A stretch of DNA of 64,000 nt from Acidiphilium sp. PA (GTDB taxonomy: Bacteria; Pseudomonadota; Alphaproteobacteria; Acetobacterales; Acetobacteraceae), in assembly GCF_026191915.1 (NCBI RefSeq), contig NZ_JAIMBY010000019.1, positions 1 to 64,000 on the forward strand. Direction: 5' to 3'. Below the pieces are notes generated by a model that was given only the letters and a program-made list of their open reading frames with translations, was not told the origin of the DNA and searched no databases. Both the position numbers and the translations under genes were made by a program. Below are positions 44,332 through 53,604 of the stretch, one piece after another. The first letter of the stretch is position 1. Every line of letters starts with the position of its first letter.

Positions 44332-44569
44332 CACGATGAAGCCGCTGCGGCTGTTCATTATCGATGCCTGGGCCTTGGTCCCCGCCCTGATCTTTCTGCT
44401 CTACTGGTCATTCACCACGCTGGTGATCGCGCTCGTCGGCATCATCTTCTTCGGCGTGATCGGATGGTTCGGAGTCAATATCGTCGCGACCATGCGGATC
44501 CTGCGACGCTGGCTGGTCGGGCCGCTTCGTCCGGCGGTTCCGCGCGGCCGCAAACGGCGCTTCGTGTGA
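44321..44569 (+). CDS. icmT: IcmT/TraK small membrane protein
   Basis: 82 residues starting MWRDTMKPLRLFIIDAWALVPALIFLLYWSFTTLVIALVGIIFFGVIGWFG, with two adjacent membrane segments and a basic tail (RILRRWLVGPLRP...RGRKRRFV). The WRD(S/T)M(K/R)P start and size are typical of IcmT (86 residues in Legionella) and TraK. It overlaps dotB by 11 bp, matching the traJ-traK order of IncI plasmids. Confidence 0.85.
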   Translation: MWRDTMKPLRLFIIDAWALVPALIFLLYWSFTTLVIALVGIIFFGVIGWFGVNIVATMRILRRWLVGPLRPAVPRGRKRRFV

Positions 44570-44583
44570 GCGGGAAGGTCGCC

Positions 44584-45081
44584 ATGAAATCCCAACTCCC
44601 ATCCGAATCCCTCACCGTCGTCGCTGGTTCCGGACAGGCCCGATCTGCGATCGCCCTCCTGAGCACAGCGTTTTCCCGGTTGTTCGTCATGGGCCGTCGA
44701 CCGGTCCTGCTGCGCGATCTCGATAGTTGGCAACCGACCGTGATCTCGCCGTTCCTCGCTTCTCATGCCAAAGGCCTTCTGCCGCTGTTCGTGCTGGCCG
44801 GGAATGCGGTGTGGGCCGATCTCGGGGAAACACCGTTCCCGGTCCGGATGCAGGATTGCCGGCGTGCGCTGGCCGGCATCGAACTGGTCTCGATCGCAGC
44901 ACCGGACGGTAATCTGACGCCGTTGATGCTTGCGATGATGGAAGCGATCAGCCAGGTGGCCGATCAGACCGGCATTCTCGTCAATGACCTCGGCCCGTTG
45001 ATCGAGCGCGCCCCCGGCGCGCAATGGGTTGGTGCCACACTCGCGATGGTGCCGCAGCCCAAACCGGCGCTCGCGTCATGA
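44584..45081 (+). CDS. Hypothetical protein downstream of icmT
   Basis: 165 residues, soluble with alpha/beta character (SLTVVAGSGQARSAIALLSTAFSRLFVMGRRPVLLRDLDSWQPTVIS). The first strand and the GSGQARS loop resemble a Rossmann-like start without a true P-loop. It occupies the position of traL in IncI plasmids, but I cannot show homology. The next gene overlaps its stop (ATGA). Confidence 0.55.
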   Translation: MKSQLPSESLTVVAGSGQARSAIALLSTAFSRLFVMGRRPVLLRDLDSWQPTVISPFLASHAKGLLPLFVLAGNAVWADLGETPFPVRMQDCRRALAGIELVSIAAPDGNLTPLMLAMMEAISQVADQTGILVNDLGPLIERAPGAQWVGATLAMVPQPKPALAS

Positions 45082-45653
45082 GCAGGCGGGGCGCGTTCAG
45101 CAGGGCGGTCGGCGTGCTGATGGGATTGAGCGCCATCTCGTCCGTCCCGCAAGCATGGGCAGGGCCTTATCACGACGCAACCCGGCCGGTGCCGATCGCC
45201 GCGACACCGCAGGCTGCGGATCACACGATCAGATCCTGCATCGACGCCGCGGCAGGTTTGTATCATCTGCCGCCCGCCCTGTTCATGATCCTCCTTCATG
45301 TCGAAGGAGGGCGTCCGGGTTTCGTCAGCTTCAATACCAACGGCACCGTCGATATCGGCCCGATGCAGATCAACCAGATCTGGTTGCCGACCCTGGCGCG
45401 TCACTGGCATGCAACGACACGGGCGACCTTCCGGGCGATCCGGGATAATTTCTGCGCCAATGTCGCGGCGGGTGGTTGGATCCTGGCACGCTCGATCCAC
45501 GATGCCGATGGCCATCTCTGGCAGGGGGTGGCGTATTACCATTCCCGCACCCCGCGCTATCAATCGGCCTACCTGCGGGCCGTCCTGCGCGAGGTTGAGC
45601 GACTCGAAGCCGAAGTCGGTCACGCCCCCTCGTCACAGGGGCACCGATCATGA
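45078..45653 (+). CDS. Lytic transglycosylase (VirB1/TrbN-like)
   Basis: 191 residues with signal peptide (AVGVLMGLSAISSVPQAWAG) and an SLT domain: LFMILLHVEGG (catalytic Glu), NTNGTVDIGPMQINQIWL (the GxMQIN signature), NFCANVAAGGWILARSI and WQGVAYYHSRTPRYQSAYLRAV. It would cleave peptidoglycan locally so that the channel can pass. The VEGG form with a longer spacer to GPMQIN is seen in conjugation-associated members. It overlaps both neighbours (ATGA). Confidence 0.85.
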   Translation: MSRRGAFSRAVGVLMGLSAISSVPQAWAGPYHDATRPVPIAATPQAADHTIRSCIDAAAGLYHLPPALFMILLHVEGGRPGFVSFNTNGTVDIGPMQINQIWLPTLARHWHATTRATFRAIRDNFCANVAAGGWILARSIHDADGHLWQGVAYYHSRTPRYQSAYLRAVLREVERLEAEVGHAPSSQGHRS

Positions 45654-46828
45654 GCGGCAACATCCGCCAGCAGCAGGCGGCTGTCGAAAGTGTCGTCCTG
45701 TCGCTTGCGTTCATACTTGTCGCCCTCGTGTTCGTCCTCGGCTTCGCCTGGCTGAAGGCCCATACGGCGATCTCGCGTGCCGTGCTGGAGTTCATGGCAT
45801 TCCAGATCCTGCATTTCGACTGGACACCCGCGAGGCACGCGCACGCACTGGCCGACGAGATCAGGACGATCCCGGCATCCTCCCTGTCCATCATCGGATT
45901 GTTCCGGGTGGTCGGTGCGGTCTCGGCGCTGTTCGCTGTCCCATTGTCGATCTTTGTGACGGTACTCGGAATCATTCTGGTGATCTTTGCCCCGGCAAGC
46001 CGGTACGCGACGCCGCTCAACCTCGATGGTCTGATCAAGGTCCAGGCGCCGGTGTTCCGCTCGATCGCCGCCTATCTGCCGCGCCGCCTCGTACCGGTGG
46101 CCCCGAACCTGCCGGCACCACGACCCGCCGATCCGGCGTTGCACCTTGGCGAGTGGCTCGCCTGCCACGGCTTGGACGAGAGGGGCGTGTTTCAGCAGGA
46201 TCAGGCGGTTGCAGCGCTCGAGGCACAACTGGGCGATCCATGGAGCGGCATCGATCGGGCTCCCGCCCCGGCACGCATGATGATCGCCGTCTGCGGATTG
46301 CACGCATGCCGCCGACGCAAGGAGGCCGCGGCGTTACTCGGACTCGTATCGGAGAGTCTCGCGGTCGATGCCGCACAGGAAGGCGGTACGGGGCCGGAGC
46401 ACCCGCTCGTGCTGTCGCCCGCCATCATGCAGGCGGTCGACCGGATCCTCTCCGAAACCCCGGTCCGCTCCGAAGTCGAACCCGTGCTGCGTCAGCATGG
46501 CTTCGTGACCACCGCCGTGATGGGGTTGTTGAATTTCGCGCGGGCACGCGCCGGACTGCTTCCGCCGGCGCAGTTCAATTTCCTGAAACTGATCGACCGG
46601 AACCTCTGGTACGCGCTGCAATCGCTCGGCTTTCCTGTCTCGGAGACCGAGGATGGGCCGTTTCCCAATCCGAAGATCGAGGCGCTCGGGGCGCGGGCGC
46701 ATTGGCAGACCGAACGCGCCGAGCGTGTCGCCCTGGTCCTGCCGCATATCGAAATGGCGATCGATCTCGTGGTCGGGCGGGTCGACGCAGCAAGCACCAG
46801 GCAACAGCCGCTGAAGGATCTCAGATGA
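45650..46828 (+). CDS. dotM: DotM/IcmP/TrbA coupling-complex membrane protein
   Basis: 392 residues with membrane segments VVLSLAFILVALVFVLGFAWL, IIGLFRVVGAVSALFAVPLSIFVTVLGIILVIF, then a cytoplasmic domain. The signature block HGFVTTAVMGLLNFARARAGLLPPAQFNFLKLIDRNLWYALQSLG is diagnostic of DotM/IcmP (TrbA). DotM partners the ATPase DotL in the type IV coupling complex. The start overlaps the transglycosylase stop and the end overlaps the next gene, all in ATGA form. Confidence 0.9.
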   Translation: MSGNIRQQQAAVESVVLSLAFILVALVFVLGFAWLKAHTAISRAVLEFMAFQILHFDWTPARHAHALADEIRTIPASSLSIIGLFRVVGAVSALFAVPLSIFVTVLGIILVIFAPASRYATPLNLDGLIKVQAPVFRSIAAYLPRRLVPVAPNLPAPRPADPALHLGEWLACHGLDERGVFQQDQAVAALEAQLGDPWSGIDRAPAPARMMIAVCGLHACRRRKEAAALLGLVSESLAVDAAQEGGTGPEHPLVLSPAIMQAVDRILSETPVRSEVEPVLRQHGFVTTAVMGLLNFARARAGLLPPAQFNFLKLIDRNLWYALQSLGFPVSETEDGPFPNPKIEALGARAHWQTERAERVALVLPHIEMAIDLVVGRVDAASTRQQPLKDLR

Positions 46829-47328
46829 ACATCACGATCTCTCATGATGGTAGAGCCATCATTCTCAGGATTGAACCGCTCGCCGGCGATCCGCCGGTGA
46901 CGATCGCGGGACTGGCGTCGCTTGGGAGTGCCGATACGGCCAGACCGACGCTCCATACCTCGACCGTCTCCCAATTCTCTTCCTCCTCCTCCTCCACCTC
47001 CACCTCCTCCTGGTGGCAGTCGCGACCCGTGCGCCTGCTGGCCCTCGGCGTCGTGCTGGTGGCGTTCATCCAGGTCGGGATGGTGGTGTCGGGGGCCTCG
47101 CGCACCGCGGTACAGCCGCCTGTGGCGATGGCGCCGATGTCCCTCTCGGGTGGTGCATCATCGGGCGGGAAGCGGAGACCGGCCACGACGAAACACCGGA
47201 TCGTGCCGCCGGTAGCCGCGATCGACGATGCGCTGGCCGATGGCGCGAAGCCGATCGGCACGGTTCATCAACCCACGATCGCCCCGGGAACGGCGGCCGC
47301 GCAAGCGCGCTTTGGGCTCGACCCATGA
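46825..47328 (+). CDS. Hypothetical single-pass membrane protein between dotM and dotL
   Basis: 167 residues with a Ser/Thr tract (QFSSSSSSTSTSSWW) coded by a TCC-type trinucleotide run at about 46978-47012, a membrane segment (VRLLALGVVLVAFIQVGMVVSG) and a polar tail. It overlaps dotM and dotL by 4 bp each, so translation is coupled across all three. No family recognised; its place suggests an accessory of the coupling complex. Confidence 0.55.
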   Translation: MNITISHDGRAIILRIEPLAGDPPVTIAGLASLGSADTARPTLHTSTVSQFSSSSSSTSTSSWWQSRPVRLLALGVVLVAFIQVGMVVSGASRTAVQPPVAMAPMSLSGGASSGGKRRPATTKHRIVPPVAAIDDALADGAKPIGTVHQPTIAPGTAAAQARFGLDP

Positions 47329-50000
47329 TCCCGCGCGAAGTCAAAGGCCCGGAAGCCAATACCGAACGGGCCGGGCCACAGCTGACCCGCGACATCCGCC
47401 CCGGATCGGTGCGGTTTCTCCAGGCGCTGCAGACCCCGCTCAGCGGATTTCTCCTGATCGCGGGTGGAGTCGGATCGTTCTTCGCGCCGGTGATCCTCGA
47501 TCCGGTCGTGGTGCTGGCGGTCATCATCGCGACCTACGTGCTGACGCGCCCGACCATCCTGCCGATGCGCCTGCCAAGCTACGCCCGCGGGCGCGATCGC
47601 AACCATCCGTCACCACGCGACCGCTCGCCCCAGAAACCGGCGGGGATTTTCTATCTGGGGGCGGATTTTCGGACCGGGCAACAGATCTGGCTCACCAACG
47701 AGGATTGCCGTCAGCATGGCGTGGTGCCCGGCACCACCGGCGCAGGGAAGACCTACACCCTGGTCAGCATGGTCGCGAATTCCCTCATCCACGGCAGCGG
47801 GTTCATCTTCGTCGACGGCAAGGCGGATAACAGCCTCTACGCCATGCTCTATTCCCAGGCCCGCCGCTTCAATCGCGAGGACGACGTCGTCGCGCTGAAT
47901 TTTCTGGTCGCCAGCGGCAATCGCGATACCAACACCTTCAACCCGTTCGCCTCGTGCAACGCCGACGTGCTGCGCGAATTGCTGGTCAGCCAGATCGAGC
48001 GTAACCCGCAGGGTGGGGCCAACGATCCGAACGGTGTCTTCCTCTCGCGCGCGGTCGCTCTGCTCGGTGCCCTGGCCCCCGTGCTGGTATGGCTGCGCGA
48101 CAACCGCAACATCCCGATCGATATCGAGAAGATCCGCCTCGCCACCGAATTGCGCTCGGTCATCGCACTCGCGCTGCACTCGAAATACCGTCTGCGCGAT
48201 CCCGAGGCCGGCACCTTCACCGAGATCGATCTCAAGGAGGAACCGGCGATCCCGCCCGCCTATCTATTCCCCCTGCAAGCCTATCTGGGTGAGACCGGCG
48301 GGTTCGATGTCGGCAGTTTCGGCAAGGACAGTTCCGCCGCAAAGATCGAGGAGGCGTTGCGGCGGAGCGATGAACCGGCCCGGCAGCACTCGTTCGCCGT
48401 GATGCACTTCTCCCAGACCTTCACCCAGATGGCGGTATCGCTCGGTCACATCTTCAAGGTCGAGAGCAGCGATATCGACATGCGCGACATCGTGCTCAAT
48501 CGCCGGATTCTGGCGGTCAATCTCCCGACCCTGGAGAACTCAGGCGAAAGTACCGCGGCGCTGGGCAAGATCGTCGTGGCGACGTTGCGCAACATGATGG
48601 CGCAGACCTTGGGGGCGGATCTCGAGGGGAATTTCGACGACATCATCGCGAACAACGCGGCCGAGTCCGCGACGCCGTTCCCGGTGATCTTCGATGAGGT
48701 CGGCTACTATGCCGTGACCTCGATGGACAAGATGATGGCGATGGGGCGCAAGCTCGGCCTGTTCTTCCTGCTCGGGTTTCAGGAGATCGTGGCGCTCAAG
48801 GTCAGGATGGGGGAATCAGCGCTGTCCATGCTCGGCAACGCCAATCTCCAGATCATCACCCGTCTGCAGGAGGGATCCGAGACCAGGACCTATATCGAGA
48901 AGACCGCCGGCGACACCTATGTGACCCAGGCGAGCCGTTTCGATGCGACCGGGGTGGGCGGGTATTCCGAGGGCATGCAGGCCGAGGTCCGCCAGGTCTC
49001 GCGGGTCGACTGGCAGGATGTCAGGGGATTGATCGAGGGAGAGGCGATAATGCTCTACGGGCGCTTTCGGGTTTATGCCAAGACGTTCGATGCTGAGCCG
49101 AAGGCGCAGGGGGCCTTGCGGATCAACCGCCCGCTCGCCCTGCTGCCCGCCGGTAAGAAGTCGGGCGTAACCCGCGACGGCTGGGTCCAGGCGGCGCTCA
49201 CGGCCCTGCAGGACGATCGACCGGTTGCCGCAGAACCGGGTGGTCCGTTCGAGGCGATCATCCGATCCCTGGAGCCGGCGATCAAGGCGGTGATGGTGAA
49301 AACCGGGTCGGGCGAGCTGGTAGGCGAGGCGGGCGATACCGCCATCGGCGATGCGATCACCGCGGCTCTTGCCGATCTTGATCCGGACATGCGCGCACCC
49401 GGCATCTACTATCAGGCGTTCCAGGTGTTCCCGCGCATCCCTGACGATGAAAAGGAGGGCGATGAACGGAAGCGCCCCCGCTATGATCTCAAACTCTTCA
49501 TGCTCCAACGGTCCGTCATCCACCGCGATGATGCCAAAACCGCCGAAGGTAAACCGGTCGATGGCGCTGCATCCGATCAGGTGTCGTTACCGGCAGGCCG
49601 CAATCTCATGACGCTCATTCCCGATGAAGAACTACGCATCCAAGCCGCGTTGGGTGGGATTTCGGTTCGGGATTATCTCATCAGTCTGGACTATCTGATC
49701 GAGACCTTCAGCCAGGCGATCCCACCGTCCGGACCGACGGAACAGGGCGATGCTGTCGCGATGGCAGCGCCACCGATACCACCGACACAATACCGCGCAA
49801 CAACGGACGATCCGGCGGCTTCGGACGCTCGTGAGGCAGGGCAGGGGGAGGCAGGGCAGGGTGTGCAGGACGCAGCTGCGCCTGGTCAGGATGCCCCGGT
49901 CGGATCGCCGGTGTTGAATGGCGGAACTGGCGAGGATCAAAGCAAACCGGCACCGGACGATGCCACCGCCACCCAGCGACGGTTCAGCCCGGGACGATAA
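47325..50000 (+). CDS. dotL: DotL/IcmO/TrbC type IV coupling ATPase
   Basis: 891 residues. Two N-terminal membrane segments (PLSGFLLIAGGVGSFFAPVIL; PVVVLAVIIATYVLT) precede the VirD4/TraG-like ATPase: Walker A VPGTTGAGKTYTLVSM (Lys142), FIFVDGKADNSLY, then a Walker B region FPVIFDEVGYYAV and QEIVALK. The C-terminus carries an acidic, Gly/Gln-rich tail (about 800-891) that differs from Legionella, where this part binds IcmSW. No icmS or icmW is visible. The protein would feed relaxase-DNA to the channel. It is the last recognisable tra gene. Confidence 0.93.
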   Translation: MIPREVKGPEANTERAGPQLTRDIRPGSVRFLQALQTPLSGFLLIAGGVGSFFAPVILDPVVVLAVIIATYVLTRPTILPMRLPSYARGRDRNHPSPRDRSPQKPAGIFYLGADFRTGQQIWLTNEDCRQHGVVPGTTGAGKTYTLVSMVANSLIHGSGFIFVDGKADNSLYAMLYSQARRFNREDDVVALNFLVASGNRDTNTFNPFASCNADVLRELLVSQIERNPQGGANDPNGVFLSRAVALLGALAPVLVWLRDNRNIPIDIEKIRLATELRSVIALALHSKYRLRDPEAGTFTEIDLKEEPAIPPAYLFPLQAYLGETGGFDVGSFGKDSSAAKIEEALRRSDEPARQHSFAVMHFSQTFTQMAVSLGHIFKVESSDIDMRDIVLNRRILAVNLPTLENSGESTAALGKIVVATLRNMMAQTLGADLEGNFDDIIANNAAESATPFPVIFDEVGYYAVTSMDKMMAMGRKLGLFFLLGFQEIVALKVRMGESALSMLGNANLQIITRLQEGSETRTYIEKTAGDTYVTQASRFDATGVGGYSEGMQAEVRQVSRVDWQDVRGLIEGEAIMLYGRFRVYAKTFDAEPKAQGALRINRPLALLPAGKKSGVTRDGWVQAALTALQDDRPVAAEPGGPFEAIIRSLEPAIKAVMVKTGSGELVGEAGDTAIGDAITAALADLDPDMRAPGIYYQAFQVFPRIPDDEKEGDERKRPRYDLKLFMLQRSVIHRDDAKTAEGKPVDGAASDQVSLPAGRNLMTLIPDEELRIQAALGGISVRDYLISLDYLIETFSQAIPPSGPTEQGDAVAMAAPPIPPTQYRATTDDPAASDAREAGQGEAGQGVQDAAAPGQDAPVGSPVLNGGTGEDQSKPAPDDATATQRRFSPGR

Positions 50001-50238
50001 GCGGGAAGCGGGAGTTGCATGGATGGTCCGCCTTACGCGATCGAGCACGCTGTAATCTGCGACATCGTGCCCGACTCAAGCGGTATCTCATCCTGCCGGA
50101 CGCCCCTGCGACTGGTGCTATCGCTGTGATCACGGTGCGTCCAGTAACCGCCTCGGCAGGTTTGGGGTGGTCCCCGGCGGGATGGGTGGTGCGATCAACA
50201 TCCCACACGATCAGGGCATCGGTCTGGATGATCCGGGT

Positions 50239-50250
50239 GAGTTGCCAATC
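50239..50250 (+). promoter_or_regulatory. Weak copy of the shared leader motif upstream of 50289
   Basis: GAGTTGCCAATC resembles the 5821 copy (CAGTTGCAATC) with one extra base, 38 nt before ATG 50289. The 288 bp between dotL and 50289 shows no gene I can support. Confidence 0.25.
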
Positions 50251-50288
50251 AGGCGCTTTGAAAATAAATCTTTCTTCAGGGACGGAAA

Positions 50289-50759
50289 ATGGAGCGTATG
50301 GGAATGTTCGTCATCCGAGTCAGTCTCATGGGGCTCGTCGTGGCCATGCTGACCTCGGCATCGGGTGAAGCGGCGCTTCCTGCCCAACCAATCCCCCGTG
50401 CCGTCTATGTCGGCGTCCAGTTGTTCCGGAAATACGATCAGACCGGCGGCATGGCTCAGGTCGTACAGGCCGTGAATGGATGCTATCGCGTGATGGCACC
50501 ATCCCCCGGGCTGACGCTTGGCAAGATCGAGTGTCTGGGTGAGGATTCCGCCGCCTATGAGATGTCGATCGCGATGACCCGGGTTCATGGTTTCCCGCCA
50601 CTCCCGTTTTACACCCAGGCACAGTTCTTTGGCCGAACCCTCACCGTTCTCAGAAACGCGGGCATCCACCCGTCCTCTGAACGAAAACATCTGATGTCGA
50701 GCATTCTCCTGATGAGCGGTCAGGATTATCGTGAGATCGCGGGGCCGGTGGCTCAGTGA
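50289..50759 (+). CDS. Exported cysteine-containing protein, paralogue of the 38648 lipoprotein
   Basis: 156 residues with N-terminal signal (VIRVSLMGLVVAMLTSASGEA). The mature domain keeps GGMAQVVQAVNGCYRVM, KIECLGEDSAAYEMS and HGFPPLPFYTQAQFFGRTL, matching the lipoprotein at 38648 in order and cysteine placement, but it has no lipobox. Paired lipidated and soluble forms suggest duplication and relocation. The function is unknown. It has its own leader region about 290 bp after dotL. Confidence 0.6.
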   Translation: MERMGMFVIRVSLMGLVVAMLTSASGEAALPAQPIPRAVYVGVQLFRKYDQTGGMAQVVQAVNGCYRVMAPSPGLTLGKIECLGEDSAAYEMSIAMTRVHGFPPLPFYTQAQFFGRTLTVLRNAGIHPSSERKHLMSSILLMSGQDYREIAGPVAQ

Positions 50760-50796
50760 GCGGCCCAGCAATGAAGATCGGGCTTTCGGTAAAGTA

Positions 50797-51711
50797 ATGC
50801 AAAAAGGTAAATCGCCGAAACTGGTAACTCTGCGGAGATCTTTCGTCGCGGGCCATATACTGTGGACCGAAGATGAACTTCATACGCCGATCGTCGGCGA
50901 GGATCGCAATCTGGGCGGCAATCTCCTCGGGTATGAACCGCACGGGCCGGACCTGCCACTTCTCTTTGATTTGCTGGTGCCGTGTGTATTCTTTGACTTG
51001 AAACGATTTGTGGTTCGTCGCGCCGGGTTCAAATGTGAGGTGTGTGGCAGGACTAATTTTCATCGGCCATTCGATCGGTGGGTCTATGACAAACGGCGGA
51101 AAATACGAACGCTGCGTCGGCTGATGTGCCTTTGTAAGCAGTGTCACATTGCGAGCCTACGCAAGTTCGACCGGCCGCTTCATCCTCTGGATCCGAGAGA
51201 TTATCAGATGCGGACCTTCCGGGGCATCACCCATGAACAACTCGAGATCTATGCGGCGGAACAAAAAAAGCTCCATGAGAGTCTGGAGAAGATCAAATGG
51301 AAGTCTGATCTCTCGATCCTGACCCAACGCGCCTATGTGGGTTTACCTGAACCCGATGACCGGTTGATCCTTAACTATCCAAATCCGCCGATAAAACCAC
51401 CAGCCGATCGCATGGTCGTTCGTTTTAAGACTCGGGAAGTCAACTCGCCCTATCGCCCTTTTAGGTCCTTTACAACAGAGGAACCGGCGATGGCCGAAGC
51501 AAAGAAATTATGGCCTCTGCTCGAGGAATATACGGCGAAACAGATCTCGGAGATCACGGGGATCGATTTATTTCGACTGCATCATACTCTGGGATCGCGG
51601 CGGGTGGCTGCAGGTGTCGTACCCATTCCGAAAGCGACAAAGCTGGCGGATGAAGGCAAGGACAAAAAGCGCCGGCGCAGGAAGGCCAAGAAGAAAAACA
51701 AAAATTCTTGA
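50797..51711 (+). CDS. Zinc-ribbon/HNH-like protein with basic C-terminus
   Basis: 304 residues. The segment RAGFKCEVCGRTNFHRPFDRWVYDKRRKIRTLRRLMCLCKQCHIASL has two Cys pairs and a His, as in HNH-type or zinc-ribbon proteins (CxxC...CxxCH). It is followed by HEQLEIYAAEQKKLHESLEKIKWK, an HTH-like EEYTAKQISEITGIDLFRLHHTLGSRRV and a Lys/Arg-rich tail (KKRRRRKAKKKNKNS). Nucleic-acid binding is likely; an endonuclease is possible. ATG 50797 is used; the frame is open upstream to 50731, so the start is uncertain. Its AT-richer codon use hints at separate acquisition. Confidence 0.6.
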   Translation: MQKGKSPKLVTLRRSFVAGHILWTEDELHTPIVGEDRNLGGNLLGYEPHGPDLPLLFDLLVPCVFFDLKRFVVRRAGFKCEVCGRTNFHRPFDRWVYDKRRKIRTLRRLMCLCKQCHIASLRKFDRPLHPLDPRDYQMRTFRGITHEQLEIYAAEQKKLHESLEKIKWKSDLSILTQRAYVGLPEPDDRLILNYPNPPIKPPADRMVVRFKTREVNSPYRPFRSFTTEEPAMAEAKKLWPLLEEYTAKQISEITGIDLFRLHHTLGSRRVAAGVVPIPKATKLADEGKDKKRRRRKAKKKNKNS

Positions 51712-52092
51712 CCGAAATGTTTTTAGATCGACGTCAGCGGTTCACCGGGATGACCCTTACCCTTCGGGGATGATGGCTCAATTCGCATTAGCAATGCACG
51801 CGGGCCTGAATTCAGCAGACCTGCGGTTGTGGCGAGGACGGCTCAAGGCGAGGGGGGTCGAGGAAGGTCGACGAGAGGATACCATCGTAATTTCACTTAA
51901 ATCAAAATGGTCCGTCGCAGATTTTCGGATAAGCGCGACATATTCCAAAAACAGAAAGTCTTCGAAATCTCGGACGTATCGATTTTTGCACGGATGATAG
52001 AGGACATTATCACATAAAAGATTGTGACCGGTACAAAGCTTGTTGTACGGCTTCATTCCGTATACTAGAGTTAGAGAAAGTAAGGAGTTCTC
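51712..52092 (+). promoter_or_regulatory. Intergenic region with the toxin-antitoxin promoter
   Basis: No gene is convincing in this 381-bp AT-richer stretch. Near its end lies an inverted repeat GTACAA (52031-52036)/TTGTAC (52043-52048), a second TACGG/CCGTA repeat (about 52046-52061) and a -10-like TATACT (52061-52066), then AAGGAG (52082-52087) before ATG 52093. The repeats overlap the expected -35/-10 region and would suit autorepression by the antitoxin. Confidence 0.5.
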
Positions 52093-52886
<794 letters not shown>

Positions 52887-53604
52887 GACGGCTGCGGCCT
52901 AGTGAGGAATTGCGGGCTTATCTTTTGCAAGCCGGAACCCTTTAGTCGGGCTAGGTTTTTGGGAGCTATCGAAAGCCTTCAATTTCAGAAACAACTTAAG
53001 CGGGTATCCATATGAATATCCTATCCTCAAGACCCTGGAATGGGCATATTTTCGATGCCGCCTAATCGCTATAACGTCACGGCGATGCTGCGATGCACAA
53101 AAAGTGATTTCACCAATCGACGTGGTTGTACCATATCAGGGGCAAGCAATGGCGACGATGTCGTTTTGCTTTTTTGACGTTTTCTCCCTGAACTCGGCGG
53201 CACGAAAGTGCTGCCTCTTTTTTTGTCTCACGCCTTGAAATCTCTTGCCGCGGTTGGCCCACATCGCGGACGACCTGACCAGCGATCGGCAATGGCCATT
53301 AATCCGAACAACGTGCCCACAGGAGGGCGAGCCTGTATGGGGAATGGCCGCAATGGGTGGTTTTCTGCCGGTCGGCTTACGGCCGCGAAAAGCGGTTATC
53401 GGACACTCGCCTTATGGCGAGACCTGGCCGAAACCGGAATGGCAGGTCTGGATCAGGTTGTTCAAGAAGCTGCCGTTCGCTTAACCTGAACCGCTGATGG
53501 ATACCGACCTTGAAGCGGCCGTTCAATGGCCTAAGGCGCTGCCTGGTGATTGCGGGAGCCTTGTATCACGTCGGTAAACGGTCAATTGACCGAACGATAC
53601 CGCC
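52887..53604. other. Gene-poor region between the TA module and the histidine kinase
   Basis: About 700 bp with stop-rich, AT-richer sequence. A frame at 53245-53484 (RPRKAVIGHSPYGETWPKPEWQVWIRLFKKL) looks partly coding-like but has no ribosome-binding site and no known match. It may be a relic. A terminator-like hairpin lies at 53196. Confidence 0.4.
53196..53224 (+). terminator. Rho-independent terminator
   Basis: GGCGGCAC (53196-53203) pairs with GTGCTGCC (53208-53215) around GAAA, followed by TCTTTTTTTG. It is a strong intrinsic terminator for plus-strand transcription, possibly that of the toxin-antitoxin operon about 300 bp upstream or of an unrecognised short transcript. Confidence 0.7.

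Noticed and set aside
45298-47328. Single 676-codon frame spanning the transglycosylase, dotM and the next gene
   Set aside because: Only the last 167 codons (from ATG 46825) are in the coding frame; the first part is out-of-frame shadow of dotM.
51614-51997. Open frame overlapping the end of the zinc-ribbon gene
   Set aside because: Low-complexity basic product, no ribosome-binding site and no recognisable domain.
53208-53489. Two overlapping frames after the terminator
   Set aside because: No ribosome-binding site, one starts inside the terminator stem, and neither resembles a known family.
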